Source of the DNA: Guptibacillus algicola
Lineage (GTDB): Bacteria; Bacillota; Bacilli; Bacillales; Guptibacillaceae
Length of the DNA stretch: 54,058 nucleotides
Reading direction: 5' to 3'
NCBI RefSeq assembly: GCF_020171805.1
Contig: NZ_JAIVAF010000009.1
Span: 1-54,058, forward strand
The notes beneath the pieces are model-generated. The model was not told where the DNA came from. It was given only the letters and a program-made list of their open reading frames with translations, and did not search any database. A program made the translations under genes and the position numbers. The stretch's first letter is position 1. Each line of letters starts with the position of its first letter. This document shows, piece after piece, positions 16,967 through 24,770 of this stretch.

Positions 16967-17338
16967 TTACAATGAAGGACTATCTACATTCAATTCTTCT
17001 AATTCCTCTTTCCCTTTCGAGAGAATCCTTAAGTAGTCCTCTTTATATTCGAACTCGTTTGTTTGTTGTATTTCCTTTTCAAGCCGCTCAAAATTGTCGA
17101 CCACATGCTTTGTTTGCATGCCTCTAGTCGTTAACAGGTTGTTTAACCAAAGTGCATAATCAATAAAGAACTCATCTGATTCTAACTTGCAAGCTGAGTC
17201 TAAATGCTTGATATGGTGGTAGTTATCTTCTCTGCATTTCGTTCTTCCTCGTTCGCCGAATTTCTCTAGCAGTTCAGGCATGTCTTGATAAATCCCTTCA
17301 ACTACTCGTGCAACAATATGATCGATTGTTTCCTTCAT
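16967..17338 (-). CDS. Small helical protein of unknown function, linked to the B12 gene
   Basis: A 123-residue, predicted all-helical protein with no signal peptide. Visible features are GERGRTKCREDNYHHIKHLDSA (residues 28-49), the aromatic segment FFIDYALWLNNLL and RGMQTKHVVDNFERLEKEI, followed by an acidic tail. The pattern resembles helical sensory or cap domains that accompany cobalamin-binding regulators, but I cannot name the family with certainty. The ATG overlaps the stop of the haem monooxygenase gene (ATGA) and the stop is 13 bases before the cobalamin gene, so it belongs to the same transcript. Confidence 0.7.
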   Translation of the reverse strand: MKETIDHIVARVVEGIYQDMPELLEKFGERGRTKCREDNYHHIKHLDSACKLESDEFFIDYALWLNNLLTTRGMQTKHVVDNFERLEKEIQQTNEFEYKEDYLRILSKGKEELEELNVDSPSL

Positions 17339-17640
17339 TCTGCAACTACCTTATATCGGTATACTTTTGGCTTAACAGCAGCCAATTCGGCATCAGGATA
17401 CTTCTTCTCTAATTCATGTATCTCTTTGTACGCTGGACTTTTCATCCAAGCGAAAAAGTGCTCCTTCGTCTCCCATTTCATTTGTACGGTCAACTCTTCT
17501 GGGCGATGTTCACTTTGTAGTAGAGTAAAGGATATAAAGCCGTCAAAGTCATCAACTCTTCTAGACCTTTTTTGATAAATTCCGATGACCTCGTCCACTT
17601 TATCTTTAGGTACTGTGATGACAGAGTTCACAATGTACAT
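17335..17640 (-). CDS. IsdG/HmoA-like haem-degrading monooxygenase
   Basis: A 101-residue antibiotic-biosynthesis-monooxygenase (ABM) fold protein. Asn5, Trp65 and His75 are spaced exactly as the catalytic triad Asn7-Trp67-His77 of Staphylococcus IsdG, which argues for real haem oxygenation releasing iron and a linear tetrapyrrole rather than a generic ABM domain. AAGGGGGAGAAAG precedes the ATG. It lies 17 bases after ydbT and overlaps the next gene by four bases, placing it within a run that ends with the B12-binding and PAS-STAS genes. Confidence 0.8.
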   Translation of the reverse strand: MYIVNSVITVPKDKVDEVIGIYQKRSRRVDDFDGFISFTLLQSEHRPEELTVQMKWETKEHFFAWMKSPAYKEIHELEKKYPDAELAAVKPKVYRYKVVAE

Positions 17641-17657
17641 CTTTCTCCCCCTTACCT

Positions 17658-19115
17658 TTATTCATTCAAGTTATTTTCCTTTTTTACACTATATTTGTAA
17701 GAATACCAGTTCAACAGTTCATGTCCATTGTTAAGCTCAATATCTCGTACTCTGAATTGCTTTCCAGCAAGACTCGATAAGATCGAGACCTGGAACGTTG
17801 TTAAGGATTTCCGCTTTTGAAATAGCGTGGAATGCAGCTCCATCGCCTGGATGCGTTTACGTGGTACATAAACACGTACCCTGCCTATTTGCCTAAACTG
17901 CAGGAGTGTCGTTGCTTCTTTCATACTCCAGCCTCCATCTTTGTAATGAAGGAATCCAACAAGACAAGCAATAGGAATAAGAATGAATGAAAGATAGCCT
18001 AACGGCACGAAATAACTAATCAATCCTACAGGAATGAGAACTGGCAGTGAAAAACGAAACATATAGCGATTTCTAGCCTTCACAGGTAGTGGCTTCATTT
18101 CCTGATGAACTGGTACTTCAGGTATTAGCTCCTCAAGGAATCCTTGGATCTTCTTTCGCTTCATTAGTGGAAATAAAACAGTTGAGAACTGCTCGTCTTT
18201 CCCACCACCACCTCCACTTTCTACATAGAGAGCGGCATATCCAAACGGTTGCCTTAATAATCCTTCAACCACTCGTAACGCTTGAACACGCTGGACTGGA
18301 ATGGTCAGTTGACGACGTTCTAATATACCTCTTTTTATAATAAGGTCATCTTCTGTACGAGAAAGAACAAATCCACCATACTTCAGTACTGTCCCCAATA
18401 CAGAAAAAATCCATGATAAGAGTAGCACGACAACCGCTCCTATAAGAATAAAGGTGAGCGTGGCATCCATCACTCGTTCAGTAACGGTTGTATAGAATTC
18501 ACCCGGAAGAATATTATCTACCTGTGAACCGATAGCGGCAATAAATGATAAAAACACACCTATACCACCAGAAGTAGACGCTGCTATAATTAAGTCTTTT
18601 TTCGTTAAGCGATATTCCTTTACAGGACGTTCGATGATAGGTGAATCGTCTGTCTCTTCTTCCTGAGATTTCTTGGATTTGTATAGCTCTCTTTTCAACT
18701 GTTCAGCCTCAAACTTACTCAAAGCAGACATGACTACTTCTGGTTCACCGCCACCACCGGCAGTTTCAATCTGAACTTTTACTAAACCGAATAATCGCTG
18801 GATAACTCCCTGGGAAGTATCGATCGATTGAACACGCTCACGAGGAATGAATCGCTTCTTACGGAATATGAACCCTTGGTGTATTTGCAATTCGTTGTTT
18901 TTGATTTGGTAATTATAGAACCACCAACTCAATACGCCACTTCCTAAAGTGAATAGTAAGAAAGCACCCATAATGAGAAAGTGCCACCATGAATAACCTT
19001 CTCCACCCCTACCTATAAACACGAAGATAACGAGAGGAATTGCTACTTCTTTTAAGGAAGTCAAAAACGCCAAGAGCATCGCAACTGGATGAAGTCGTTT
19101 CTTCTCAGACATCAT
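17658..19115 (-). CDS. ydbT: bPH2-domain membrane protein YdbT
   Basis: A 485-residue membrane protein with three bacterial pleckstrin-like (bPH2/DUF304) regions interleaved with paired transmembrane segments. Repeated signatures are RVQSIDTSQGVIQRLFGLVKVQIETAGGGG, RVQALRVVEGLLRQPFGYAALYVESGGGG and RIQAMELHSTLFQKRKSLTTFQVSI. It overlaps ydbS by 11 bases, the same pair as in B. subtilis, where the proteins have been linked to resistance against certain antimicrobial peptides. The biochemical activity is unknown. Confidence 0.9.
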   Translation of the reverse strand: MMSEKKRLHPVAMLLAFLTSLKEVAIPLVIFVFIGRGGEGYSWWHFLIMGAFLLFTLGSGVLSWWFYNYQIKNNELQIHQGFIFRKKRFIPRERVQSIDTSQGVIQRLFGLVKVQIETAGGGGEPEVVMSALSKFEAEQLKRELYKSKKSQEEETDDSPIIERPVKEYRLTKKDLIIAASTSGGIGVFLSFIAAIGSQVDNILPGEFYTTVTERVMDATLTFILIGAVVVLLLSWIFSVLGTVLKYGGFVLSRTEDDLIIKRGILERRQLTIPVQRVQALRVVEGLLRQPFGYAALYVESGGGGGKDEQFSTVLFPLMKRKKIQGFLEELIPEVPVHQEMKPLPVKARNRYMFRFSLPVLIPVGLISYFVPLGYLSFILIPIACLVGFLHYKDGGWSMKEATTLLQFRQIGRVRVYVPRKRIQAMELHSTLFQKRKSLTTFQVSILSSLAGKQFRVRDIELNNGHELLNWYSYKYSVKKENNLNE

Positions 19116-19587
19116 CTTCTGTTACCCTTGCTAGTACGGAAATTCGATCTCTTAATTCATCAGCAACTTCATTTGATAGTGCAGGTATTTCGTGGGTGGT
19201 AGCTGCTGTTGATATGGTGACAGATGAAAGCTCATATGCCCGTAATAGTGGACCTTGCCTCGTGTCGACATGTTGCACACGGACCATAGGAATTAATGTA
19301 CGCTTTACGATAAGTACTCCGTGTTTTAGTTCAATTTCATGCTCACTTACTTCATAACGCCACTTTTTATAACGAAGGAGCGGTAAGATCCATATTTGTA
19401 GGGCAATGAGGATTGCCGCAACGATACATGTTACTACCAGGCTCCAAATAGGTAGAATACCCACAAAGTAATGCAAACTAAACACCCCAGCAACAATCCC
19501 TACTAGTAGGATAGATAGTATTGCACCTGTAATCTGCCATACTTTTAAACCTCTTCGATCAATTTGTTTTGAAGGATCTGGTCGCAT
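19105..19587 (-). CDS. ydbS: bPH2-domain membrane protein YdbS
   Basis: A 160-residue partner of YdbT. Two transmembrane helices (about 18-40 and 47-70) are followed by one bPH2 domain containing HGVLIVKRTLIPMVRVQHVDTRQGPLL. GAGAGG lies six bases before the ATG. First gene of a six-gene co-directional run reaching to 15537. Confidence 0.9.
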   Translation of the reverse strand: MRPDPSKQIDRRGLKVWQITGAILSILLVGIVAGVFSLHYFVGILPIWSLVVTCIVAAILIALQIWILPLLRYKKWRYEVSEHEIELKHGVLIVKRTLIPMVRVQHVDTRQGPLLRAYELSSVTISTAATTHEIPALSNEVADELRDRISVLARVTEDDV

Positions 19588-19700
19588 CTCTTACCTCTCT
19601 TTCTTTACTCTCTTTACAAAAGTTATCTTCAGTTAAGTATATCACTGTTATTTTACGCTATCTATAAATGACCACTACAGTCTCCCATTTTACAAATAGA

Positions 19701-19729
19701 AAAAGCTTGAGCAATTTGCTCAAGCTTTT
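19701..19729. terminator. Terminator after the 19733-20629 gene
   Basis: Perfect inverted repeat AAAAGCTTGAGCAA/TTGCTCAAGCTTTT with T-tracts on both strands; on the minus strand it ends the transcript of the unknown gene and isolates ydbS. Confidence 0.85.
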
Positions 19730-19732
19730 GGA

Positions 19733-20629
19733 TCAAAACACTTTTGAAATATGGGGACGTTCTGACTCTCTCATACTGGTTATTTCCTTACATTCATGAT
19801 CCCAAAGTGAAAGGATTTTTTGGTCAGCATCATAAAACGTCAAATGCTTATTCGTACATTCGATGAGCTCTACGCTTGGAATCGAATACTTTTCTTGTTT
19901 TCCTGTCTTAGAGCAAATATAAACGAGTTGATCGCTCTTACCCGTCCTTCCGTTCAGACCATGAACAATTAAACTACCGTTCCAAGAATGAATTGATCTT
20001 GGTGAGAAGTCGAGCAGAAAAGATTGTTGAACACGGAACTCTTCATCTAATAATAGAATCGTATCTTGATGTGCAGCTGAGATAGAAAGAGCAGCTATAT
20101 AAATCCCATGATCTTCTACCATCATATTTATAGGAGAATAACCCTTTTCGAGCTCGATCACGTTTTTCCCATTCCCATCAAACACCGTCAGGATCGCTTT
20201 ATCTTCTTCAACGCAGTAGGAGGAAACGATGAGCTTATTGCCTTTCCGCTTCAAATCACAAAAGATTCCTTTCACATGCCATTGATGGGTAATACGAGGG
20301 TCATCTTTTGAGAATTCATAGATCCACCCGTTCCATTCTTCACCTTCGCATGCGATACAGATACTATTATGGTACTCATAAAAACTAGGGCTACCATTTA
20401 CCTGAAATGTGCGCAGCTGTGCGAGGCGATGTATAAACACATACACCTCAAAATGGGTAGGGGATAATTGTTTAGAAAACCAATAGTTATGGTTCGCATC
20501 TTTTACAACATTTGAATAACCTTCATCGCTCGTAATCGGTAATTTGGGTACATTGACCCTATCGATTGAATGAGCATGAGTTAAAGGGTCCTGTTCTTCG
20601 TAAGATAATGCTTTACTACCGTATGCCAT
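19733..20629 (-). CDS. Hypothetical protein, predicted beta-propeller-like
   Basis: A 298-residue protein I do not recognise. It has no signal peptide or membrane segment. The sequence is rich in short strands with repeated aromatic turns (NHNYWFSKQLSP, EGEEWNGWIYEF, NGSLIVHGLNG, DADQKILSLWDHE), as in soluble WD- or Kelch-like propellers. GGAGGGG eight bases before the ATG at 20629 decides the start; the frame opens six codons earlier. It is transcribed alone, with a terminator after it. Confidence 0.75.
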   Translation of the reverse strand: MAYGSKALSYEEQDPLTHAHSIDRVNVPKLPITSDEGYSNVVKDANHNYWFSKQLSPTHFEVYVFIHRLAQLRTFQVNGSPSFYEYHNSICIACEGEEWNGWIYEFSKDDPRITHQWHVKGIFCDLKRKGNKLIVSSYCVEEDKAILTVFDGNGKNVIELEKGYSPINMMVEDHGIYIAALSISAAHQDTILLLDEEFRVQQSFLLDFSPRSIHSWNGSLIVHGLNGRTGKSDQLVYICSKTGKQEKYSIPSVELIECTNKHLTFYDADQKILSLWDHECKEITSMRESERPHISKVF

Positions 20630-20961
20630 TCTAAACTCCCCCTCCATAATCAGCCGCCTTTTTCAACAATAACAGGAAAAAGGTTGGATATTTACTACCG
20701 ATCCTTGCTGTTAGTACTAGTGTAACATTGAATGTTATAAGGGGGTATTGGGAAATAACAATAACTTTTGACTCATTATTTGCGTTTTTCATTTCCTAGT
20801 TTCCCAACTCTTATTAGATTGAAAGGGCCTTTAGTCCCTTTATCCTTAATCTTCCAGTATTTTTATATCTGCTTTTCCTTGTTTTAGGAGAAGATTCTTG
20901 ACAGTTGTTAAGAACTAGACAACAATTATACCGAATAGAACGCTGAAAGGATGAGATTCGC
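20630..20961. other. Intergenic region with a 7-1-7 palindrome
   Basis: About 330 bases between two divergent genes. No reading frame with a ribosome site was seen. It contains the perfect palindrome TAACATT-G-AATGTTA (20723-20737) of operator type and a weak AAAGGGC/GTCCCTTT hairpin near 20821-20841. Confidence 0.5.
20898..20926 (+). promoter_or_regulatory. Probable sigma-A promoter of the O-methyltransferase gene
   Basis: A perfect TTGACA (20898-20903) followed after 17 bases by AACAAT. An inverted repeat GTTGT/ACAAC spans the spacer and the -10 region and could be an operator. The -10 choice is uncertain. Confidence 0.5.
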
Positions 20962-21606
20962 ATGGCAACAAACCACGATGAGTATATTCATAGTCTATTT
21001 GGCACGGAAGAACCTCTACTTCAAGATGTCACCGAATCAATTAAAGGAAACGGAATGCCAGCTATCTCAGTTAAACCAGAGGTCGGTCGTTTGCTCTCCA
21101 TTTTGGTCAAGATGACTCGTCCTCGACATGTTATGGAAATCGGTGCGTTAGGTGGTTATAGTGGAATCATTCTAGCTGGAGCCCTCGATAAAGAAGGATC
21201 CCTAACCTCACTAGAGCTAGAACAGTCCTATGCAACGGTTGCACAAAGCAATTTGAAGCGAGCTGGGCTTGAAGATAAAGTTAAATATGTCATAGGTCCC
21301 GCTCTTCAAAACATGGAATCCCTCTACAACGCAGGTCAAAGGTATGACTTCTTTTTTATCGATGCGGATAAAGTTAATTACCCTGCTTATCTCGATATGG
21401 CAATAAAACTCGCTTCTAGAGGTGCAATCATCGCAGCAGACAATACCCTCCAAGGGGATAAAGTTTTTGATGAAACGGTCTCAGATGAAAACGTTGAAGC
21501 AATGAGAGCATTCAATGAAAAAATGGCAAACGATGAGCGACTTGAATCTATTATTCTCCCATTATGTGATGGGCTCACGATAGGAAGAGTAAAAGAAGAA
21601 GAATGA
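20962..21606 (+). CDS. SAM-dependent O-methyltransferase (family 3, COMT-like)
   Basis: A 214-residue class I methyltransferase. The SAM-binding glycine loop is VMEIGALGGYSGI (near residue 57), followed by LTSLELEQ; the metal-binding acid lies in YDFFFIDADKVNYPAY and IIAADNTLQGDKV. These are hallmarks of metal-dependent caffeoyl-CoA/catechol O-methyltransferases; the physiological acceptor is unknown. AAAGGATGAG precedes the ATG. It is a single-gene transcript ended by a strong hairpin. Confidence 0.9.
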   Translation: MATNHDEYIHSLFGTEEPLLQDVTESIKGNGMPAISVKPEVGRLLSILVKMTRPRHVMEIGALGGYSGIILAGALDKEGSLTSLELEQSYATVAQSNLKRAGLEDKVKYVIGPALQNMESLYNAGQRYDFFFIDADKVNYPAYLDMAIKLASRGAIIAADNTLQGDKVFDETVSDENVEAMRAFNEKMANDERLESIILPLCDGLTIGRVKEEE

Positions 21607-21623
21607 AAGGTAATCTAGTACCA

Positions 21624-21662
21624 AAAAAGCCTTCTAGCATGAACTTGCTAGAAGGCTTTTCT
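21624..21662. terminator. Bidirectional terminator, O-methyltransferase / YhfP
   Basis: A 13-bp perfect stem AAGCCTTCTAGCA/TGCTAGAAGGCTT with a 6-base loop, flanked by A- and T-tracts on both sides, so it can end both convergent genes. Confidence 0.88.
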
Positions 21663-21676
21663 TGTTTAAGCGAACA

Positions 21677-22672
21677 TTATTCATTGAAAGAAACGATTGT
21701 TCTTCCGCGAACTTGTCCTTTAAGAATATCCTCTAATACCTGCGGTAATTCATCGATCGTAACTTCATTTGTCATTGCCTCTAATTGCTCGGAAGGCTTA
21801 TATTCGCTTGCTATTTTGCTCCAAACTGCCGTACGCGTATCCATTGGGCAATGAACAGAATCAATACCTAACACATTCACACCTCTAAGGATAAACGGAA
21901 AAACAGTAGTTGGAACTTTTGTACCGCCAGTTAAACCGCTGACAGCGACAGCTCCTCCATACTCAAGGTTACTTAGAATAGCCGCGAGCGTTGAGCCTCC
22001 AACTGGGTCAACGGCGCCTGCCCATTTTTGTTTGCCAAGTGGCTTGAAATCTTCAGGAGCTGCTTCATCTCGCGTAATGATGGAAGAAGCGCCTAGTTCT
22101 TTCAAGTAAGGGTGTTCAGATTCTTTTCCGGTACTTGCTGTTACTTCGTATCCTTTCTTCGAAAGAATAGCAACTGCCATACTACCAACGCCACCAGTCG
22201 CACCTGTGACTAGGATCGGTCCTTTCACAGGAGTGATCCCAGCTTGCTCTAATCGGTGAACAGAAAGAGCAGCTGTAAAACCGGCTGTTCCGAAAACCAT
22301 CGCCTCCTTCAGGCTTAGGTTTTCAGGAAGTGGTACCATCCACTCTGATTTCACACGAGCATACTCACTAAATCCACCAGAATGGGAAACTCCTAAATCA
22401 TAGCTCGTTACGATAACACGATCGCCCTTTTTCCATTCTGGTTTATCTGATTCAACAACCTCTCCCGCGAGGTCAATGCCAGGCACATGCGGGTATTCCT
22501 TAACGATTTTACCTTTTGGATGTGTTGCTAATCCATCTTTGTAGTTCACACTAGAATAGTGAACCTTAATGAGCACATCACCAGTCGAAAGATCCTCTTT
22601 CTCCACATTCTTCACCGATACGTTCGTGTCTTCCTCTACTTTATCTACTACTAGTGCTTTAAATGGTGCCAC
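21677..22672 (-). CDS. Zinc-free medium-chain reductase, YhdH/YhfP (acryloyl-CoA reductase) type
   Basis: A 331-residue quinone-oxidoreductase-family enzyme. SSVNYKDGLA and PHVPGIDLAGEV mark the GroES-like domain; GATGGVGSMAVAILSKKGY is the NAD(P)H-binding loop. YhdH/YhfP proteins reduce short activated double bonds such as acryloyl-CoA. The start is a GTG seven bases after AAAGGAGG. It is divergent from a TetR-family gene and its promoter carries a palindrome, so repression by that TetR is likely. Confidence 0.9.
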   Translation of the reverse strand: MAPFKALVVDKVEEDTNVSVKNVEKEDLSTGDVLIKVHYSSVNYKDGLATHPKGKIVKEYPHVPGIDLAGEVVESDKPEWKKGDRVIVTSYDLGVSHSGGFSEYARVKSEWMVPLPENLSLKEAMVFGTAGFTAALSVHRLEQAGITPVKGPILVTGATGGVGSMAVAILSKKGYEVTASTGKESEHPYLKELGASSIITRDEAAPEDFKPLGKQKWAGAVDPVGGSTLAAILSNLEYGGAVAVSGLTGGTKVPTTVFPFILRGVNVLGIDSVHCPMDTRTAVWSKIASEYKPSEQLEAMTNEVTIDELPQVLEDILKGQVRGRTIVSFNE

Positions 22673-22706
22673 AAAAAATCCTCCTTTGATGTCTTGATAA
22701 AACAAG

Positions 22707-22776
22707 AGTAGCAAAAATTATTCTGACCGGTCAAATAAATTGTATGATTTATTATATCAGACCAGTTATGTATAAT
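22707..22776. promoter_or_regulatory. Divergent promoter/operator region of yhfP-like and tetR genes
   Basis: On the minus strand TTGACC and TACTCT (18 apart) precede the reductase; the -35 is part of a perfect palindrome TGACCGGTCA at 22724-22733. On the plus strand TATAAT (22771-22776) precedes tetR, with a related imperfect site CAGACCAGTT beside it. This is a plausible TetR operator controlling both genes. Confidence 0.55.
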
Positions 22777-22800
22777 AATCTGTGCAAGGAGTTGTGATAA

Positions 22801-23403
22801 ATGAAACAAAAAGCCGAATTGAGACGACAGCAGATTATTAAAGCGGCATTTGAGGCTGTTGCGGACAAAGGGTACGAAGCTGTTACTCTTCAAGATATAG
22901 CTGAATATGCGGATGTTAGTAAAGGGGTATCGAACTATTACTTTAAGAATAAAGAAGATGTTCTCGCTCATTTACTAATCCAAATTACAGAACGAATTTA
23001 TGAAAAAGAGAAAACGGCTGTCGAGATGGAGTCTTCTGCGCAAGCTATGTTACATGCCTATATCGATTCTGTGTTTGTAGGTCCATTAGAAAACGAACGA
23101 TTTTTTAAGGTTTATTTAGATTTCCTCGCTCAAGCAACCCGTAATGAGCGATATAGAGAAATAAATGCGCGATTTTACAGCAATTGTGCTTCGATTTGTA
23201 CATTGATACTCAACCGTGGTCTAGATGAAGGCACGTATACAGTGACTGATGTAGAAGAAGCTTCGAAAACGATCAGAAGCTTAATTGACGGATTTATGAT
23301 CCAATGGTTGATGACTGGGGACAGGGATCAACATTCCACTTACAAAAAGCTATCTCTAAGTGCCATCACATCTTATCTAACCAGTAGAACGGCTTCTCAA
23401 TAA
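22801..23403 (+). CDS. TetR family transcriptional regulator
   Basis: A 200-residue repressor. The N-terminal helix-turn-helix is typical (RRQQIIKAAFEAVADKGYEAVTLQDIAEYADVSKGVSNYYFKNKEDVL); residues 60-195 are the helical ligand domain. AAGGAG lies nine bases before the ATG. It probably regulates the divergent reductase and itself. The gene ends inside a palindrome shared with the convergent VOC gene. Confidence 0.9.
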   Translation: MKQKAELRRQQIIKAAFEAVADKGYEAVTLQDIAEYADVSKGVSNYYFKNKEDVLAHLLIQITERIYEKEKTAVEMESSAQAMLHAYIDSVFVGPLENERFFKVYLDFLAQATRNERYREINARFYSNCASICTLILNRGLDEGTYTVTDVEEASKTIRSLIDGFMIQWLMTGDRDQHSTYKKLSLSAITSYLTSRTASQ

Positions 23404-23417
23404 GAAGCCGTTCTACT
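23383..23417. terminator. Perfect palindrome spanning both convergent 3' ends
   Basis: A 15-bp perfect stem (AGTAGAACGGCTTCT and its complement) with a 5-base loop. It holds the last codons and stops of both tetR and the VOC gene. T-tracts are poor, so termination strength is uncertain. Confidence 0.6.
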
Positions 23418-23756
23418 TTGTATCCATTCCAATTCTTCTCCGTTTAGACCTATCGTATAAGCTATTTTTTTACCTCTTAATTCATATCGTTCTATTTCTA
23501 AGAACAAATGGTGATTTTCCTCCAACCAGCTCTCAAGGTTATCTATTTCAATAGCAAGATGAGTGCTACCCCTAGAGTAAATAGGTTTCTTGCTTAACAT
23601 TTCAATAAGCTCGATCAACACGTCACCATGTCTCAGAAAAACAAACCATTCTTCAGAGGTGCTAAACCTATCTACTTCTTTAAAACCTAACTTTTGAAAG
23701 AATGATACCGACGCTTCAAGATCTACGACTTCTATTGCAGTATGATGAAGCTTCAT
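23397..23756 (-). CDS. VOC (glyoxalase/bleomycin-resistance fold) family protein
   Basis: A 119-residue protein with two beta-alpha-beta-beta-beta modules: KLHHTAIEVVDLEASVSFFQKLGFKEV and THLAIEIDNLESWLEE. Metal-ligand candidates are His4/His5, His72 and the late Glu in GEELEWIQ. VOC members include glyoxalases, dioxygenases and resistance proteins; the substrate is unknown. Its ATG overlaps the stop of the QueA-like gene (ATGA), and its last seven bases overlap tetR. Confidence 0.85.
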   Translation of the reverse strand: MKLHHTAIEVVDLEASVSFFQKLGFKEVDRFSTSEEWFVFLRHGDVLIELIEMLSKKPIYSRGSTHLAIEIDNLESWLEENHHLFLEIERYELRGKKIAYTIGLNGEELEWIQSRTASY

Positions 23757-24769
23757 CTTTTACTATCCTTTAAAATTAAGTTCACGTCTCCAAACTCATG
23801 CCACAAGTACATTCGCTCAACTGCATCATTGTAAGCGTTTCTTAGTATGCTTTCAGAAACAAAGGCGGTCAGCATGTCCAAATGACTAGCCTCAGGCTCA
23901 TGAAACCCTGTTAGTAAGCCATTGATCACGTTCAATTTGGAGCTAGAATTAATATATAGATTCGTCAATCCGCCTCCAGCTTTGATGTCTCTATCAAACG
24001 CTGTTTCGATCGCCCTGACCACAGTTGTCCCAACTGCTATCACTCGTCTCCCCTCTCTTTTTGCCTCATTGAGCATTCTAGCCGTCTCTTCTGGAATATG
24101 ATACGATTCGAAATGGTTTGAAGGATCCGGAGACCAATCTTCTTGAAGTAAATCACTTAATCCAGTGTGAAGAGTTACGTATCCAACCTTCACTCCCATC
24201 GCTTTAAGAGCAAAGATTAACTCCCATGAAATCGCCCTTCCCGCTGATGTCATCTCTACTGATCCAGGTACTGTTCCATAAACGGTCTGATAATAGTCTA
24301 GCTCCCATGGGTATTGAATGTATTCATATCGTATCGGTTGACCGTTACGATACAACTCATTAAATAATTCCACGCCATACCTTGAGAAGGAAAGATGGAC
24401 AAACGGCCCATCTGTTTTTATCACTAACGCTGTCAGTTCGTTCGAAATTTGGATGGTCTGACCGACATCTGCATGACCCTTCGAATAAAGAACTTCCCAC
24501 TCACTTTCATTTAACCGTCTTGATAAACGAAAGCGAACCTTTTCGTTATTTGTTGTGCCTTCTAGTTCAGCAGGAAGCGTACGACTGTTGTTAAGGATGA
24601 GCACATCTCCCTTTTGAAAATAGTTCACAATGTCTTTAAAGTCTTTATGATCGACACTACCGTTTTCATAAAGTACCATCATTCGTACATCTCCTCTACC
24701 AGACCCTCTCTGTTCAGGGGGGATAGAGGCATGAAGCTCACTTGGCAAACGAAACGTCATACGTTGCAT
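23753..24769 (-). CDS. QueA-like S-adenosylmethionine:tRNA ribosyltransferase-isomerase
   Basis: A 338-residue protein of the QueA family, which transfers and rearranges the ribosyl part of SAM onto 7-aminomethyl-7-deazaguanine in tRNA (queuosine pathway). Family patterns are GDVLILNNSRTLPAEL, TVYGTVPGSVEMTSAGRAI, GYVTLHTGL and RVIAVGTTVVRAIE. The sequence is divergent, and it sits in an SDR-QueA-VOC operon instead of beside tgt/ruvB, so it may be a paralogue with another substrate. AGGTGG eight bases from the ATG at 24769 sets the start, one base after the SDR stop. Confidence 0.85.
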   Translation of the reverse strand: MQRMTFRLPSELHASIPPEQRGSGRGDVRMMVLYENGSVDHKDFKDIVNYFQKGDVLILNNSRTLPAELEGTTNNEKVRFRLSRRLNESEWEVLYSKGHADVGQTIQISNELTALVIKTDGPFVHLSFSRYGVELFNELYRNGQPIRYEYIQYPWELDYYQTVYGTVPGSVEMTSAGRAISWELIFALKAMGVKVGYVTLHTGLSDLLQEDWSPDPSNHFESYHIPEETARMLNEAKREGRRVIAVGTTVVRAIETAFDRDIKAGGGLTNLYINSSSKLNVINGLLTGFHEPEASHLDMLTAFVSESILRNAYNDAVERMYLWHEFGDVNLILKDSKR

Positions 24770-24770
24770 G

